Assembly (NCBI GenBank): GCA_951799425.1
Contig: OX637409.1
Coordinates: 15,479,460-15,543,459 of the forward strand
DNA length: 64,000 nt
DNA from: Ilex aquifolium
Taxonomy: Eukaryota > Streptophyta > Magnoliopsida > Aquifoliales > Aquifoliaceae
Direction of reading: 5' to 3'
The stretch's first letter is position 1, and each line of letters opens with the position of its first letter. The notes under the pieces are model-generated. The model saw nothing but the letters and a program-made list of their open reading frames with translations. It was not told the origin of the DNA and ran no database searches. This document shows, one piece after another, positions 1 to 12,927 of the stretch. The position numbers and the translations under genes are program-made.

Positions 1-1296
1 ACCAAATCAACGTACACTACGAGGAGGGAAGAAAAAGAGTTGATTTAGCATACCCAAGAAGAGTTCTCCCTTGGATTAGCCAACTTAAATCTTAGCTACT
101 TATATTTAATGCAGGAACATAAATGAAATGAAGTAACATTGCAAAGAAATGAAGAGAGGAACTTAAATTAATGCAAGAAAGCATAAACTACAGAAAAAGT
201 GCATTTAATACCCATTTGAGGAACTTGAAAATGAAAACTTAAATGCAACAATGGTAGAATCTAAGATACTCAACTAAAATTGCAATGTATTTGAAGTAAA
301 TGACATTAAAGACAATAAATGAAACTTACAAGAGTCTTGAGAAAATTACAAGTGAAATGGATGGAAGAAATGTAAAAATCTAAGTTTTCTCTCTCTAACT
401 ATGTCTTCTACCTAGAGCTTCTCTCTCTATATTTCAATACAATATGAATAATACATCATGAAAGATCCAAAAACGTCCATGGAGCTCCCTATAGGCGTGA
501 GATAGGCATCCAATCAAAAGGGGGCTGATTGGATGGCATTGGGCAGGCTAGGACAGGCCTAGCCTGCATCTCCTTTCCCTTGCCTCTTCTCTCTCCTCCT
601 CTTCAATGCTTGAGCCTCCAAAGTATAGAATAAAGTGATGAGAGGCTTGTATGTGTGTAAGAGATGTCAGGGGACAAGTGGAAGAAGTGTAGGTGGGGCC
701 CCCAAATGGCAGAGCTTGAGTTGCAGGCTGTCTGAGCATTCTGGGCAAAACCTTCTGGAAGGTCGATGAAAACCTTCTAGAAGGTTTGGGCAGGATCAGT
801 TGAAAAAGCATTCCAATGAGCAAAACCTTCCGGAAAGTTCATTCTAGTAGACAAAACCTTCCGGAAGGTTTTGGCAGTGAATAGGCAGATCAAGTGAAAA
901 CCTTCCGGAAAGTTTATGATCGACCTTCCAGAAGGTTTTCATCCAATTTGCCATTTTCTTGGTTTCTTCACCTTCCAATCCTTCCTTTAAGTCATCCCCT
1001 CATCTTCATTGATTTCAAATACTACAATGAGGGCTTAACTCAAGCCATTTACATCTTTTCACCAACATTTACACAAAACTCCATTAAAGAGAAGATTAAA
1101 CGCATTTCTCCCCAAATTCACAACAAAAGCAAGTATAAAAAGGGCATAACATCATACAATATATGCAATGTTTTGTGCCAATCAATTTCCCACCTCCTTT
1201 TCAGATTCTGACGCGTGGAAACTCTTTAATGTCTTTAGGCTTGCAAACTACCCATGCATCGAATGTTCTTATAATTTTATAATTTAAGTCCAAACA
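1..1296 (-). repeat. LTR-like left end of the old Ty3 relic
   Basis: The last 110 bp match the right-hand LTR. The rest is unlike it and is taken as a diverged U3 or a related LTR whose outer end lies outside the window. It contains an array of TTCNNGAA palindromes at 753-933. No gene is supported here; the two ORFs in this stretch have no recognisable domain. Confidence 0.45.
753..933. repeat. Six-copy TTCNNGAA palindrome array
   Basis: The core TTCNNGAA occurs at 753, 775, 828, 859, 903 and 926, each inside a longer palindrome of the type ACCTTCCGGAAGGT. TTCNNGAA is the two-pentamer core of a heat-shock element (known for the HSF family). Whether it works here is inference. It sits in the presumed U3 part of the left LTR of the relic. 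Confidence 0.6.
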
Positions 1297-1311
1297 ATGC
1301 CCCCTCATTTA
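1297..1311 (-). other. Polypurine tract next to left LTR
   Basis: On the minus strand the bases just before the LTR read AAATGAGGGGGCAT, a typical polypurine tract. This fixes the element's orientation (minus) and the inner edge of the 3' LTR. Confidence 0.55.
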
Positions 1312-1483
1312 ATTGGTTTTATTTCTTAATTAAGCCAAGTAAATGAACAGTCATTACCGTTGCCTTTCTTAAACATCTACTTAAAGAGTTTTTAATGACT
1401 AAAATGTTCACGTTGCTCTATTTCACTTTCTTTCTACCGCTTATTCTCGTTCCCTTTCTTCCTTCTCAATGATTCTATCCCGA

Positions 1484-4400
1484 ATGGCTCCCAAGAAACA
1501 TAACCCTTCGTCGTCGACCCCTTCTGAAATCCTCTTTTTGCCAAGATTTCCTATTGAGATCAAACAAGCTGCGAGTGATTCTATAGACCATAGGGTTCTG
1601 ATTCCTACCCCCATTTCAAGTGGGGTTGTTGCTCTTGGCCTTTCATTCAAATCATATGTTTGCGAAGATTTCTTTGATTACTACCATGTTCATAAGGGCA
1701 AAACCCTAATGTTGAACCAATCCCAACTTTCATGGAAATCATGGAATTAAGGAACTAACCCACTCCACTCATGGATCAATCCTGACCAACGTTGGGTCGA
1801 TTGGGTTACTAAGACGGAGACTCACTATGCCTCTCAATGGAGACGTTTGGGCATTTTTGAAATGATCAAGCTTTCCACATGTGATTTGCACATGAACCGG
1901 TGATTAATCGACATCGCCGCATATTTTTAGTCTCAGTCATGCAATGCCATGCTTCTCCCTATAGGCATGATGTCCCTGACCATGTTGGACATCGTTCACC
2001 TGACTAGGCTACCATCGGCAGGTATGGAGGTAAATGCTTGCCTTTCTACTAATACCAGTCGTGACATTGTCAATATCCCCTCTCGCATAGGATATAGTGA
2101 CCTCATCAACCGTTTATTTGTTTCTCAATCCCCTTTTCCTTCATTCTTAGAACACATTGCATTTCTCCTTCATTGGCTCTATCAATTTGTTTTGTGTGTT
2201 CCTGATTTTAAGGTGACCAGGGAATATGTTGGGGTAGCCATTCAATTAGCAAACCAAAAGAAACTCGCATTGGCCTCCTTCGTTTTAGGGGCATTGTGTA
2301 AAGGCCTATTCCATTTGACTGAAAACATAATCACCGCCAGTTGTGGGGGCCCTTTTTGGCTCTTTCAAGCATGGCTCTACGCCTACTTTCCTAAGGTCTG
2401 GCCCCTTGAAACCTTACCTAGCCTTGGAACTATGCCCATTGATTTCTATTTTCCTCAGCCATATACACTGAAAACACCTTTGATTCTTATTTCAAAACCT
2501 TCTTTACCCTTAGCAAATATAGGGAAGATTCTCTATATACTCTTTTCTCTAAACTCCTCTATTATTCTTCCCTCCTTGAGCCATTCTTTACCGACCCAGA
2601 CAATGCCTCAGATGAAGCTAGAGAATTATAACGCCTCTTTTGGGGCAGTGTCTTAATACCTCGGTGTCTTTATATTGGAGGTTCTATTTCTGCCTCCAAG
2701 TTCTCTAACTGTAGCTTCTAAACCTACAGTCCTGGCCAACTTAGTGGGCAATTTGGTCTGACCCAAAGCATTTCTCTCCCCTATGCCACTCGTTCTTCAA
2801 GGAAAATCAAGGCTCCCCACGCAGACGTCAATGTATCTTTAGTTGTGGCCATCGATGAGCCAAGTGCAGAAGAGATCCCTACCATTCGCAAGAGGACAAA
2901 GTCTTAATCCCCTGCAAGTACTTCAAAAACAACTTCCATGAGGACAACCCCATTGCTTACTCCAGTTGTCTTGGAGAAAGCTCAAGAGACACTCCTTTCT
3001 CTTTCTAACAGTGGAGACATCCCACTAAGTCAGCTTGTCCCTCTTGCCAAGCAAACTAGCAAGAGATTCAAGGTGGCTACTAAGGTAAATGAATCAACTT
3101 TCTCAATTTTTATCTTTTCTTTCTTTTAGACATGTATATTCTTACCCATTCTATTTTCCTTCTTATAGAGAGCAAACAAAAGGCAGTCCGTACCATCAAA
3201 ACAAAATAGTCCTGAGCACCCTTTCTCATCTTCTCCAAAAGAAAGGAGGCAATACTTCTCTCATAGGCCAAGGAAGAAACGCAATGGCCACCATAGTAGT
3301 TGCCAACCCTATGAGCCAGTTCATGCCCCCTTTGTCTATTGAGGATCACCCAATAATCAATCAATCCAATTCTCCTACTACTACTGGTGCTGATCCTGGG
3401 GAGCAAACCAAAGGGGAACTTTCCATTCCTACTCTGATGCTCCCATTTGAGGACTCAATCGATCCCTCTGTTTTGGAGACCTTCCAACAACAACCCTTCA
3501 GCAATCTTAGCCCAATTCATAAGGAGACTGCCCATGAGGGTCCAACTGCACTAAGAATTTCCCCTCTTCTTCAAACTGTTGGAGCTCTCCTTTGATCAAC
3601 TCATCGAAGATGACCTCCCTTATTTAACCTCATGTCTAGCCAAGATTTCTATTGCTTCATTGACTTACTTTACAAAATATGAACAAGAACAAGTGGCCTA
3701 CATGAATGCTCAACTCCAGACAAAAGTTTCTTAGGCGTGTTACTGATTAACCCTAATTAATGCAAAATGTAATTAAGTTAATAGGTCAATTGTGTAATTA
3801 AATAAAGTTAAACTAGTCAAAATAAATCTAATTAGGGTTAATGTGTGAATTAAGGATAATGCATTGAATGTTGTTCTTTTCAGGGTTTTATGCGTCAAAA
3901 CTACAAACTACCGAGGATCCAATTGTGACAAAGCTACAAACTTTAGGATGACAATTATTAAAGCTCAAAACAAAGAGAGATTAAAGTAATCCAAATGGCA
4001 TCTTTGGGGCTTGTGAATGTCATCCCTTGGAGTTTGTAAAGGGCATCTTTTGGTTGCCTATAAATACCACCCTTTTGTGGCTTGTAAAGAACATCAAATT
4101 TTTGCTAGAGTTCTTGGTTGTAGAAAACCCTCCAAGTTGTTATTTTCTTTGTATGCTTACTAGATCTCTCTTGGTTGTGGAATACCTCCAAGTTGTTATT
4201 ACTTTATTTGTATTATTGCTTTCTTTTATGGTATTATCATCTCTTGGTTGTGGATTACCCACCAATTAGTTATTGTTTTCTTTTTGTATTATTGCTTTCT
4301 TTTATGGTATTATCATCTCTTGGTTGTGGAATAACCGCCAAGTAATTATTGTTTTCTTTTAATTTAAGTATTGTTTTCTTTTACTTCCATTGTTGGAGCT

Positions 4401-5570
4401 TCCTTCTTCCCTTAGAGGAGTGAAACTCTTCCACTTTTCTAGAGCTTTACTAAAGTCGTGAAGGGTGGAACGTGATTCACTCATTCTTTGTTGAAGATTG
4501 GCTCTTTTTGTAATATGTCGAAGTTATATTGATGCATTTATTTTATGCTTAGCTTTAATCTTTATTTCTTCATAAGGTCTTCCCATTTCATTGTTGTTTC
4601 CCTTTTAAGCATGAGTAGCTAAGCTTTTTAGTTGGCTAGTCCAAAAGGAGACCTCCATTTGGAAATGCTATTTCAACTCTTTTTCTCTCCTTCCCTCAGA
4701 GTACGGTGGTTCGGTTTGACTGGGTAGAGAGTGGATGAGATAGTGAGTCTTTGATATTCCGTAGACTTGTCACGGTTTATGCTTAGATCCTCACCCAATC
4801 TCGTTCCTAGCTTCCCACGAATCAATCGTTCACCTATGCTCTATTAGAGGAATGATTTGAGTTGAATTGGTATTTCCATTGGAGTGACTCCTAGGACTAG
4901 CCAATACTTATTTCTCATTCAAATTTCACCACAAACCAACTCCAACAACAAATGATTTTACAATTTTCTTGCACCAAAATCACCTTCATGATGATACAAC
5001 TCCTTCCCTGAGGAGACGACCTTGGAATACCACCAAGTAAAACACGACCTGCAAAAGTCTTCTTGCGCTTGGGGAGCACTTTTGTTCATTCACATCCCAC
5101 ATTTTTAACATTCCATTTCCCCATTTTCTTGCTTTTTCTTTTGACATCATCCCTAAGGGAGAGTGACACTTCCCTTCATCCATACACTATACATTGTTAA
5201 GGGATGGTTTTTAGAGGATAGGAAACAACAAGGTTTTTCATCAAGCAGTTACTTTAAAGATGAGGCTAGGACCAAGATAAACTTTATCAATTCTGCGAAG
5301 GATTGTGTCCCTCAACTTACTCTAAACAAAGAGAAAGAGGAAAAACTAAAGGAGAAAGATGCCATGTTACTTCGAGAAGAAATAGAGCTCAAGGAAAAAC
5401 TAACAAGGGTGGTAGAACAGAGATCTAAGATAAGGCAAGAAAGAGAGAATCTGTTTCTCATCACCAAAGGACTGCTAGCCACCCATCAAGATGGAGGTGG
5501 CAGGTTATTAGCTGCAGCCGAGAGCTTGAAGCACGCCCAGCAACAACTACGATTGTTGTCAAATGAATAG
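1484..5570 (+). pseudogene. Antisense plant-mobile-domain ORF region of the Ty3 relic
   Basis: Plus-strand ORF segments run opposite to gag-protease. The start MAPKKHNPSSSTPSE (1484) is lysine/serine rich. Downstream come SWINPDQRWVDWV-type and TMLDIVHLTRLPSAGMEV-type blocks, then a stretch ending GGPFWLFQAWLYAYFP (about 2340-2390). These are hallmarks of the plant mobile domain (PMD), a family found both in host genes and in Ty3 elements. The far end (5250-5570) is a Lys/Glu-rich coiled coil (KEKEEKLKEKDAMLLREE). A solo-LTR-like block lies between the two parts. The region is a fossil, spread over several frames. Position and orientation match the 'additional ORFs' known for Tat-lineage elements. 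A host PMD gene captured by chance is the alternative. Confidence 0.6.
3744..5247 (+). mobile_element. Putative solo LTR, about 1.5 kb
   Basis: The block begins TGATTAACCC, ends AAGCA, and is flanked by GTTAC on both sides (3739-3743 and 5248-5252), as for a 5-bp LTR-element target duplication. It interrupts the mobile-domain ORF region. It has a TATA-like TATAAATACC near 4060, an internal imperfect repeat of about 75 bp at 4160-4345 (TTGGTTGTGGA...AAGTTGTTATT), and a phrase near 5005 (CCTGAGGAGACGACCTTGG) common in plant Ty3 LTR 3' parts. No gag or pol was seen. The ends were chosen by the flanking duplication; other ends are possible. Confidence 0.45.
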
Positions 5571-5620
5571 GAAACCTTTAAGCTCTATTTCTCTTTATAG
5601 GCTTTCTATGGCTTGCATGA

Positions 5621-5648
<28 letters not shown>
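5621..5648 (+). repeat. (TC)n microsatellite
   Basis: An uninterrupted TC run of 14 units lies just downstream of the coiled-coil ORF end. Confidence 0.9.
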
Positions 5649-5653
<5 letters not shown>

Positions 5654-5789
5654 TTTCTTTTTTACATTACATCTCGACCATTTGGTCCATTAATGGAAAA
5701 TCCTTTTTTTTTTGTTTGTGGCCCACATGCTCCTTTATACTTGATTTCATTTTGCATAGTGAAAACACTTCATCATTTCAGGGATGACC

Positions 5790-6590
5790 AGATTTCTTAA
5801 GTAATTTTACTTGGCTTACAAGCTTAGCCACCTAGTCACTTTGGTAAATTAAATAAATAAAAGAAAAGCACTTCCATGATTCCTGAACTGAATTTTATTA
5901 TATAACCAGAGCCCTCAATAGTGGTAAAAAACATTCAGGAAATTCATATCCAAACTCTGCATTCCACGTCTAAAAGAGATACACTAAAAATTAACCTTAT
6001 GAAATATAAGGATCACATTTGAGATCAACCCATGAACTGCATGGCTTGCCTCTTGATAAATTGGGGCTTCCACTCTTGGCGGCTCTATCAATCTTCTAAA
6101 TAATTCTTCTGACGCACCATAGATATCCAAACTTATCTGACTATCTCTCTTTACACCTATTCTTCTTATCCTTCATACTGTTCCCAATCCATCGACAAAG
6201 GCAACCACTAAATGCCGTCATCTTCTTTTACCTCTGCATCTTGGATACTCCCATCTTGCTCTTACTGGCATTCTTCCATCACTCTAAAAAAATTTTTACA
6301 GGTCTCATTAGCTTTTCTTGGTAGCCACTTGCCACTTGCCACTTTGAGACCTTTCGCAGGTCCCATTGGCATTCTTTTGCAAAAACCCCTTCTTCTAATT
6401 TGAATAGAAGGGGCTCAAACCTAGCTAGATCATGGCAAATCTGGTGCAAGCTCTCATCAAGGCCTTTATCTAACTACTCGGTTCTATTGCATTAATCCAT
6501 GGAAGTCAGATCCCTGTGATACAAATGAGTCTTTACATTATATGCATCTACATAGAAAGATGAACCTCCATCCCTTTTCTTCATTCATTA
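5790..6590. other. Unassigned stretch inside the Ty3 relic
   Basis: AT-rich sequence between the antisense ORF and the protease remnant. No domain, repeat end or RNA gene was recognised on either strand. By position it may be decayed pol. Confidence 0.4.
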
Positions 6591-7386
6591 TCACTTTTTG
6601 ATAAGAAGATTAGAGCTTGATACGGATGATGGCACACGACCATTTACATGTATCCAATCTCTTCCAAGAATAGCATTAAAGTTTGATGAGGAATCCATCA
6701 CAAAGAATGTTGATTTAATGTCCCTATTGCCCACTTGAAGTTGCACAGGAAAAATACATTTTATAGAAGATGATCCTCCTGCAAAGTTACTGACTGTAAT
6801 GTCAGTGTGAAGTAAGTCATTCTCCTCTTTGTTCAGGACTCTCAGCATCCTTGAAGGCAGAATGTTCACCACTGCCCAATTGTCAACCATAATTTTGTTA
6901 CTTGGTTGACCATCGATGTGGGCTTGAATATAAAGTGGCCTCAGATGCTTAGATAATTCCTTCCTATGAGGGTGTAATACCACTCTATCTGTCCTCCAGT
7001 CTCCTTGTTCTATGCCTATAGACCTTCCATCAGGTCTAAATTGCCTCACAGTTTCTGCAAACACTGCTACAGACTTAGTGCTATCTTCTACATCTCCTAC
7101 CAATTGGCTTGGCTATCCTAGCTTAGCCTTCAATGATTCAGGCAAAGCCAATATCATCTTGCATGGTGCATCATCTCTAAGAAATGACTCTATATCTTTA
7201 AAGTCCATCAGCTCCTCATCTGAGTTCATGTCTTTGTCTTCTTCCATTTTCTCTTTTCCTTTTGTTGATGAATTTGTAGGCACCTTTTCTATGTCTCCTT
7301 TGGAAAGATCCAATATCTGTTTGAACTCCACAATTGTTTATTCCAAAATGTCTTGCTTGGTCTGGACCTCTTTGATTTCTCTCTGA
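6591..7386 (-). pseudogene. Retrotransposon aspartic-protease-like region
   Basis: The minus-strand reading contains LRPLYIQAHIDGQPSNKIMV followed by a D-N-x-A-x-x-N-I-L-P-S stretch, then IKSTFFVMDSSSNFNAILGRDWIHV. The last matches the conserved C-terminal 'F.V....YNAILGR.W' part of Ty3 pepsin-like proteases in this clade. Upstream (to 7386) lies acidic, Lys-rich linker sequence. Part of the fossil element; not a host gene. Confidence 0.65.
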
Positions 7387-7389
7387 TGT

Positions 7390-8046
7390 TCCCTTGTCCA
7401 AGTAAGATTTTTCTTCCTTGTCGATGGACTGGGGCTAAAGTAAGCCTCCAAGGGAGTAGGATTTTGGCTGCTCATTAAGGCGGCAAACTTTCTCTACTCT
7501 CTCTTTTTTTGGGCTCTGTTGAGTGTTTGATATCATGCCCCAGATGAAAATTTTGGGTGTTGAACCTAGTGCCATTTCTCATCATGGACCTTAGGGGGAC
7601 GAATTGTTCTAGATCCAACTTTTATAATGACCTCGAATATTCCCTTCCTCTTCTGAAAAGAGATAATAAGGATCAGGCTAGTATCTTTCTTTGATTTAAA
7701 TGATACCTAGATCTGCACCTTCAAATATTTTTTCATAGCCACTGTAAATTTACACATCCCCTTCACCTCTGGTGCTGAATTGGAGTCCTTTGTTAGTAAA
7801 CTCCCTCACTATTTCATCAAGTGGGATTGCATTTGGTTTGGCAATTTCTTTACCAAACTTGAAACACGTAACCAGTGGTTCTTCCTATTTGGAGCCAAGC
7901 CTGCTATGGATTGGAATCCTCATCTTGGGAACAAATCTCTCTTTGTCAGCCACAGAATGGGCAGCCTTCCTGTTCTCCTGTATATTAATAGAAACCATAT
8001 TAAAATTTACTTCCTTAAGAAAATGATCTTTGTCTACTTTCATGGT
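7390..8046 (-). other. Decayed internal DNA of the Ty3 relic
   Basis: By position this is the gag-protease linker of the relic, just left of the nested Del/Tekay-type complex. The short ORFs on both strands have no recognisable domain. Confidence 0.4.
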
Positions 8047-8051
8047 TTCCT

Positions 8052-10472
8052 TGTAATAACCCGAGTTTCGGTTATTAGAAATCGTTGGGTGTGTGCGGTT
8101 AGGAGGTCTGCTAGATGTAGGAATGTGGTTGATGAAAAGAAATGAGTCGAGAAGCACAAAGGAATGAAGTAAAATTAGTGCGTATCGGTGAATTAGGAAT
8201 GCGAGAGTTGTATTAGCGGATCAAATTGGAGATCAATTTGATGTCCAAAACTTTAACAGATAATTTTATAGTGCTTGATTTAATATATATGTAATTTTGA
8301 AAAAAAAAATATTATTTTTAATTAATTTTCAAAATTAGACAAAATTGGGAATTTACCAAAATGCCATTGAAGCTTCAAGACTCATCTACACATGCAAGGT
8401 GGCTGATGGAGGTTTGCTAGGTTGCATGAAGGACACCCATTTGCTTGGGGAAAGCTGAGTGAGCTGCTTGGGGGGGAATAAAATAGAGAAGGATTCGTTG
8501 GGAAGAGAGAGGATAAAGAGAAGTTAGAGAAAGAAAGTATAGACTTTGAAATTTTTGATTTCTTGCAGAGACTACTTCAAGCACCAAGAGGTATATTCAC
8601 GGCCTAATATGGATGTTAGGAACTCATATATGTATTTAGATTTTGATTTGGTTTGGTATTAATGCATGAATTTGTGTTTTAAAGTTTAGTGGGTTTTTGA
8701 ATTTTGAAACGGGTTTGAGATTTGAGCATGATTTGGATTAATTGTTTGTTATGGCTGAGTTTTGGGGGTCTTGAGGAATTGTTTAGTGGTGGTGTTCCGT
8801 AGTGTGAAGGTTTGAAGAAGTGAAAATGTGATTTTGATAAAAACTTGTTTAAGCTTCGAAAAGGGGCTTGAGTCTAGCTAATTTGGGGTCAAGGAATCCA
8901 TTTCCGGTCTTGGAATTGGATTTAGAGGTTGTTTTGGAGGTGAAACGGGCAGTTGCAGGTCTGCCCTTGTGTTAAAAAAAATGTTTTTTTGCCATCTTTG
9001 ACCAATAATTTGATGATGTTAGAATTCAATTCGAAGGTTGGGTATAAGGGTGATTGAAACTAGGTTATCCAAGGAGTATATGGATGTTGAAATCAAAGGA
9101 GAAGATGTACTATAGTGGGAGAACCAGGGGGTCAAAGTGGGGTGGTTGAGCAGAAATTTCTGCACTTAGGGCAAAAGTCAAACAAACAAAGGTTGAAGAT
9201 GAAGTAGGGTAGGGGATACCAATGGACTCCGACAGCAATTTTGGCCTCGTCCGAACACTGATCGACCTCTGGTTGGTGCAAAAGTTCTGTAACGTCCATA
9301 CGGAGGTCCTGGTAAAATTTCAAGTTGATCATACGGCCAGATCAAAATAAGGAGTAAAATGACCGTTTTGCCCTTCAGGGTCAATTTGACCGAGTTTTAA
9401 GTGATTTTGAGAAAATAAATTTTAGATTCATTTTTAAGTAGGTTAATTGAGTATGTGTATTAAATTTCATCGAAAAATAACATTGTTTAATTTTTGGTTT
9501 TTTCAGATCAAAATATCGAGCGGGTAGAGTTTCTCAATTCCGGAACAGGCGATGCTTTCCAAACTTGTTTCTAAATTATTCCATATATTATTTATGATGA
9601 TTTAGCATGTTTTGAAATATATGGTTGGGTTTTTTGAATATTGACTTGGATCTGGACTCGGAAAAGAGTTTCTGAGTGCGGTTTGCACTAATGTTTTGGA
9701 AATGACAGAATTGCTTAAATTGCTCGTATTGAATGAAACTCCGGGATCCTTTTTATGGAAATATAAGTGCACATGGTTCGAGTAAAAAAAGGGTTTACAT
9801 ACCAGTTTGAGGCCGTAGAGGGTACTCATTGAGTTTGTAAATGCCTGGGTGACCCTGTTGGTCTTCGGATTGGGTACTGAACATTGATTAGGGTTCGTAT
9901 CTTCCTCGGGGTGCAAGTCCCCCAAAAGGTTGGATCGTATGTTCGTATGGACCCTTAGTGGTCTGTTAGGATGAATTGCCCACCAGTGTAACACTGTACT
10001 TAAAATTTTGAACTCTCTCTTTTACAGTTTTATTTAACTGTTATAGTTTCACATGAAATGATATTTTTGCTGACATATATGTATCAAATGCTTGTTTGGA
10101 TTTTTACCCAATCATACTAAACTATACTATTTTCAAACTCGTTTGCTTGGAAATTGAGTTACTCTACTGAGTTGTTGATGCTCACCCTACATTATTTTCC
10201 CTTTTTCAGATTAACATGTGGTGAGGAAGCCCGCATATGTTCAATCTATCGATGTTTTCTTTAGTGAAGATTTGAAAATGTGTTATTTTATACGAATTGA
10301 GTTGAAAGAGTATTATATCTGAAACGTGTAAGTTATAATACTCTGGATGTACATGTAATTAATATATATGAAATTGGTATCAGAGTTTATTCATATTTGG
10401 ATATTGTATCATTTAGTGATTGTGAAGGTTATTAGCGCTCTGGATATTACTTGAGGGAATCGGGGTTTCACA
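8052..10472 (+). repeat. Forward Del/Tekay-type LTR, 2421 bp
   Basis: Bounded by TGTAATAACC and GGGTTTCACA. It is followed after four bases by the primer site TGGTATCAGAGCC. Its first 260 bp recur at 10813, and its full length recurs inverted at 12928-15396. Confidence 0.8.
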
Positions 10473-10812
10473 AGTTTGGTATCAGAGCCCAGGTTTGAGA
10501 TTCTGTAGACTGTCCTAGGTTTGGTTACTTAGGATGACGACTTGTGGGTAGTTGAAGAATTGATTTGGGATGAACATAAATTTATCCTATTAAAGATTTT
10601 ACCTATGATGATTTTATCAATCTGGTGCGAATCAAGAAAATCGAAGATATGGACGAGTGTAGCAGATGACGGTGAAACCAATTGACTAATGGGTCAAGAT
10701 AAGTGTTTTCTTACTTTTGAACCTTGAAGATAGATACATTGATATGTTTTGTGAGTCCATGAGTGTAGCTAAGTAAATTTTGAGGACGAAATTTCTTTTA
10801 AGGTGGATAGAT
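10473..10812 (+). mobile_element. Short internal region with PBS and polypurine tract
   Basis: The 340 bp hold a tRNA-iMet primer site (TGGTATCAGAGCCC at 10477-10490) and a polypurine-like tract (TTTTAAGGTGGATAGAT) ending at the next LTR. The phrase TTTTGAGGACGAAATTTC before it is typical of the 3' end of Del/Tekay elements. No ORF of note. Confidence 0.75.
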
Positions 10813-11074
10813 TGTAATAACCAGAGTTTCGGTAATTAGAAATCGTTGGGTGTGTGCGGTTAGGAGGTCTGCTAGATGTAGGAATGTGGTTGATGAAAAG
10901 AAATGAGTCGAGAAGCACAAAGGAACGAAGTAAAATTAGTGCGTATTGGTGAATTAGGAATGTCGGAGTTGCATTAGCAGATCAAATTGGAGATCAATTC
11001 GATGTCCAAAACTTTAACAGATAATTTTATAGTGCTTGATTTGATATATATGTAATTTTGAAAAAAAAATTATT
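10813..11074 (+). repeat. Forward LTR part
   Basis: It matches the first about 260 bp of the forward LTR at 8052 nearly base for base and stops in an A-rich tract, where the inverted LTR sequence begins. Confidence 0.8.
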
Positions 11075-12927
11075 CCCGATTCCCTCAAGTAATATCCAGA
11101 GCGCTAATAACCTTCACAATCAATAAATGATACAGTATCCAAATATGAATAAACTTTGATACTAATTTCATATATATTAATTACATGTACATCCGGAGTA
11201 TTATAACTTACATGTTTCAGATATAATAGTCTTTCAACTCAATCCGTATAACATAACACATTTTCAAATCTTCACTAAAGAAAACATCTATAGATCGAAC
11301 ATATGCGGGCTTCCTCACCACATGTTAATCTGAAAAAGGGGAAATAATGTAGGGTGAGTATCAAAAGCTCATTAAAGTAACTCAATTTCCAAGCAAACGA
11401 GTTTGGAAATAGTATAGTTTAGTATGATTGGGTAGAAATCCAAACGAGCATTTCATACATATATGTCAGCAAAAACGTCATTTCATGTGAAACTATAACA
11501 GTTAAATAAAACTGTAAAAGAGAGAGTTCACAAAATTTAAGTACAGTGTTACACTAGTGGGCAATTCATCCTAATAGACCATTAAGGGTCCATACGAACA
11601 TACGATCCAACCTTTTGGGGTACTTGCACCCCGAGGAAGATACGTTCCCTAATCAACGTTCAGTACCCAAGTCCGAAGACCAACAAGGCCACCCAGGCAT
11701 TTACAAACTCAATGAGTACCCTCTACGGCCTCAAACTGGAATGTAAACCCTTTTTCCACTCGACCCGTGTGCACTTATATTTCCATAAAAAGGATCCCGG
11801 AGTTTCATTCAATACGAGCAATTTAAGCAATACTATCATTTCCAAAACATTAGTGCAAACCGCACTTAGAAACTCTATTCCGGGTCCGGATCCGGATCCA
11901 AGTCAATATTCAAAACACCCAACCATATATTTAAAAACATGCTAAATCATCATAAATAATATATGGAATAATTTAGAAACAAGTTTGGAAAGCATCGACT
12001 ATTCCGAAATTGAGAAACTCTACCTGTTCGGTATTTTGATCTGAAAGAAACAAAAATTAAATAATGTTATTTTTCGATGAAATTTAATAAACATACTCAA
12101 TTAACCTACTTAAAAATAAATCTAAATTTTTTTTCTCAAAATCACTTAAAACTAGGTCAAATTGACTCCGGAGGGAAAAACAGTCATTTTACTCCTCATT
12201 TTGATCCGGTTGTATGATCGACTTGAAATTTTACCAGGACCTCCGTATGGACGTTACAGAACTTTTGGCACCAACCAGAGGTCGATCAATGATCGGAAGA
12301 GGCCAAAATTGCCGTCGGAGTCCACTGATATCCCCCACCCTACTTCATCTTCAACCTTTGTTTGTTTGACTTATGCTCTAAGTGCAGAAATTTCTGCTCA
12401 ACCACCCCCACTTTGACCCCCTGGTTCTCCAACTACAGTACATCTTCTCCTTTGATTTCAACATCCACATACTCCTTGGATAACCTAGTTTCAATACCCT
12501 TAGACTCAACCTTCGAATTGAATTCTAACATCATCAAATTATTGGTCAAAGTTTGCCAAAAACTATTTTTTAACACAAGGGCAGACCTGCAACTGCCCGT
12601 TTCACCCCCAAAACAACCTCTAAATCCGATTCCGAGACCGGAAATGGATTCCTTGACCCCAAATTAGCTAAACCCAAGCCCTCTTTTCGAAACTTAAACA
12701 AGTTTTTAACAAAATCACATTTTCACTTCTTCAAACCCTCACACCACCATTACACCACCACCCACCACGGCAAACCACCACTAAACAACTCCTCAAGACC
12801 CCCCAAACTCAGCGATAACAAACAATTAATCCAAATCAGGCTCAAATCTCAAACCCGTTTCAAAATCCAAAAACCCATTAAACTTTAAAACACAAATTCA
12901 TGCATTAATACCAAACCAAATCAAACT
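11075..12927 (-). repeat. Inverted LTR part
   Basis: Reverse complement of roughly 8640-10460. It contains the same landmarks in reverse order: CCCGATTCCCTCAAGTAATA first, then TTAACCTACTTAAAAATAAA, then CATGCATTAATACCAAACC. It joins directly to the full inverted LTR. Confidence 0.8.
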
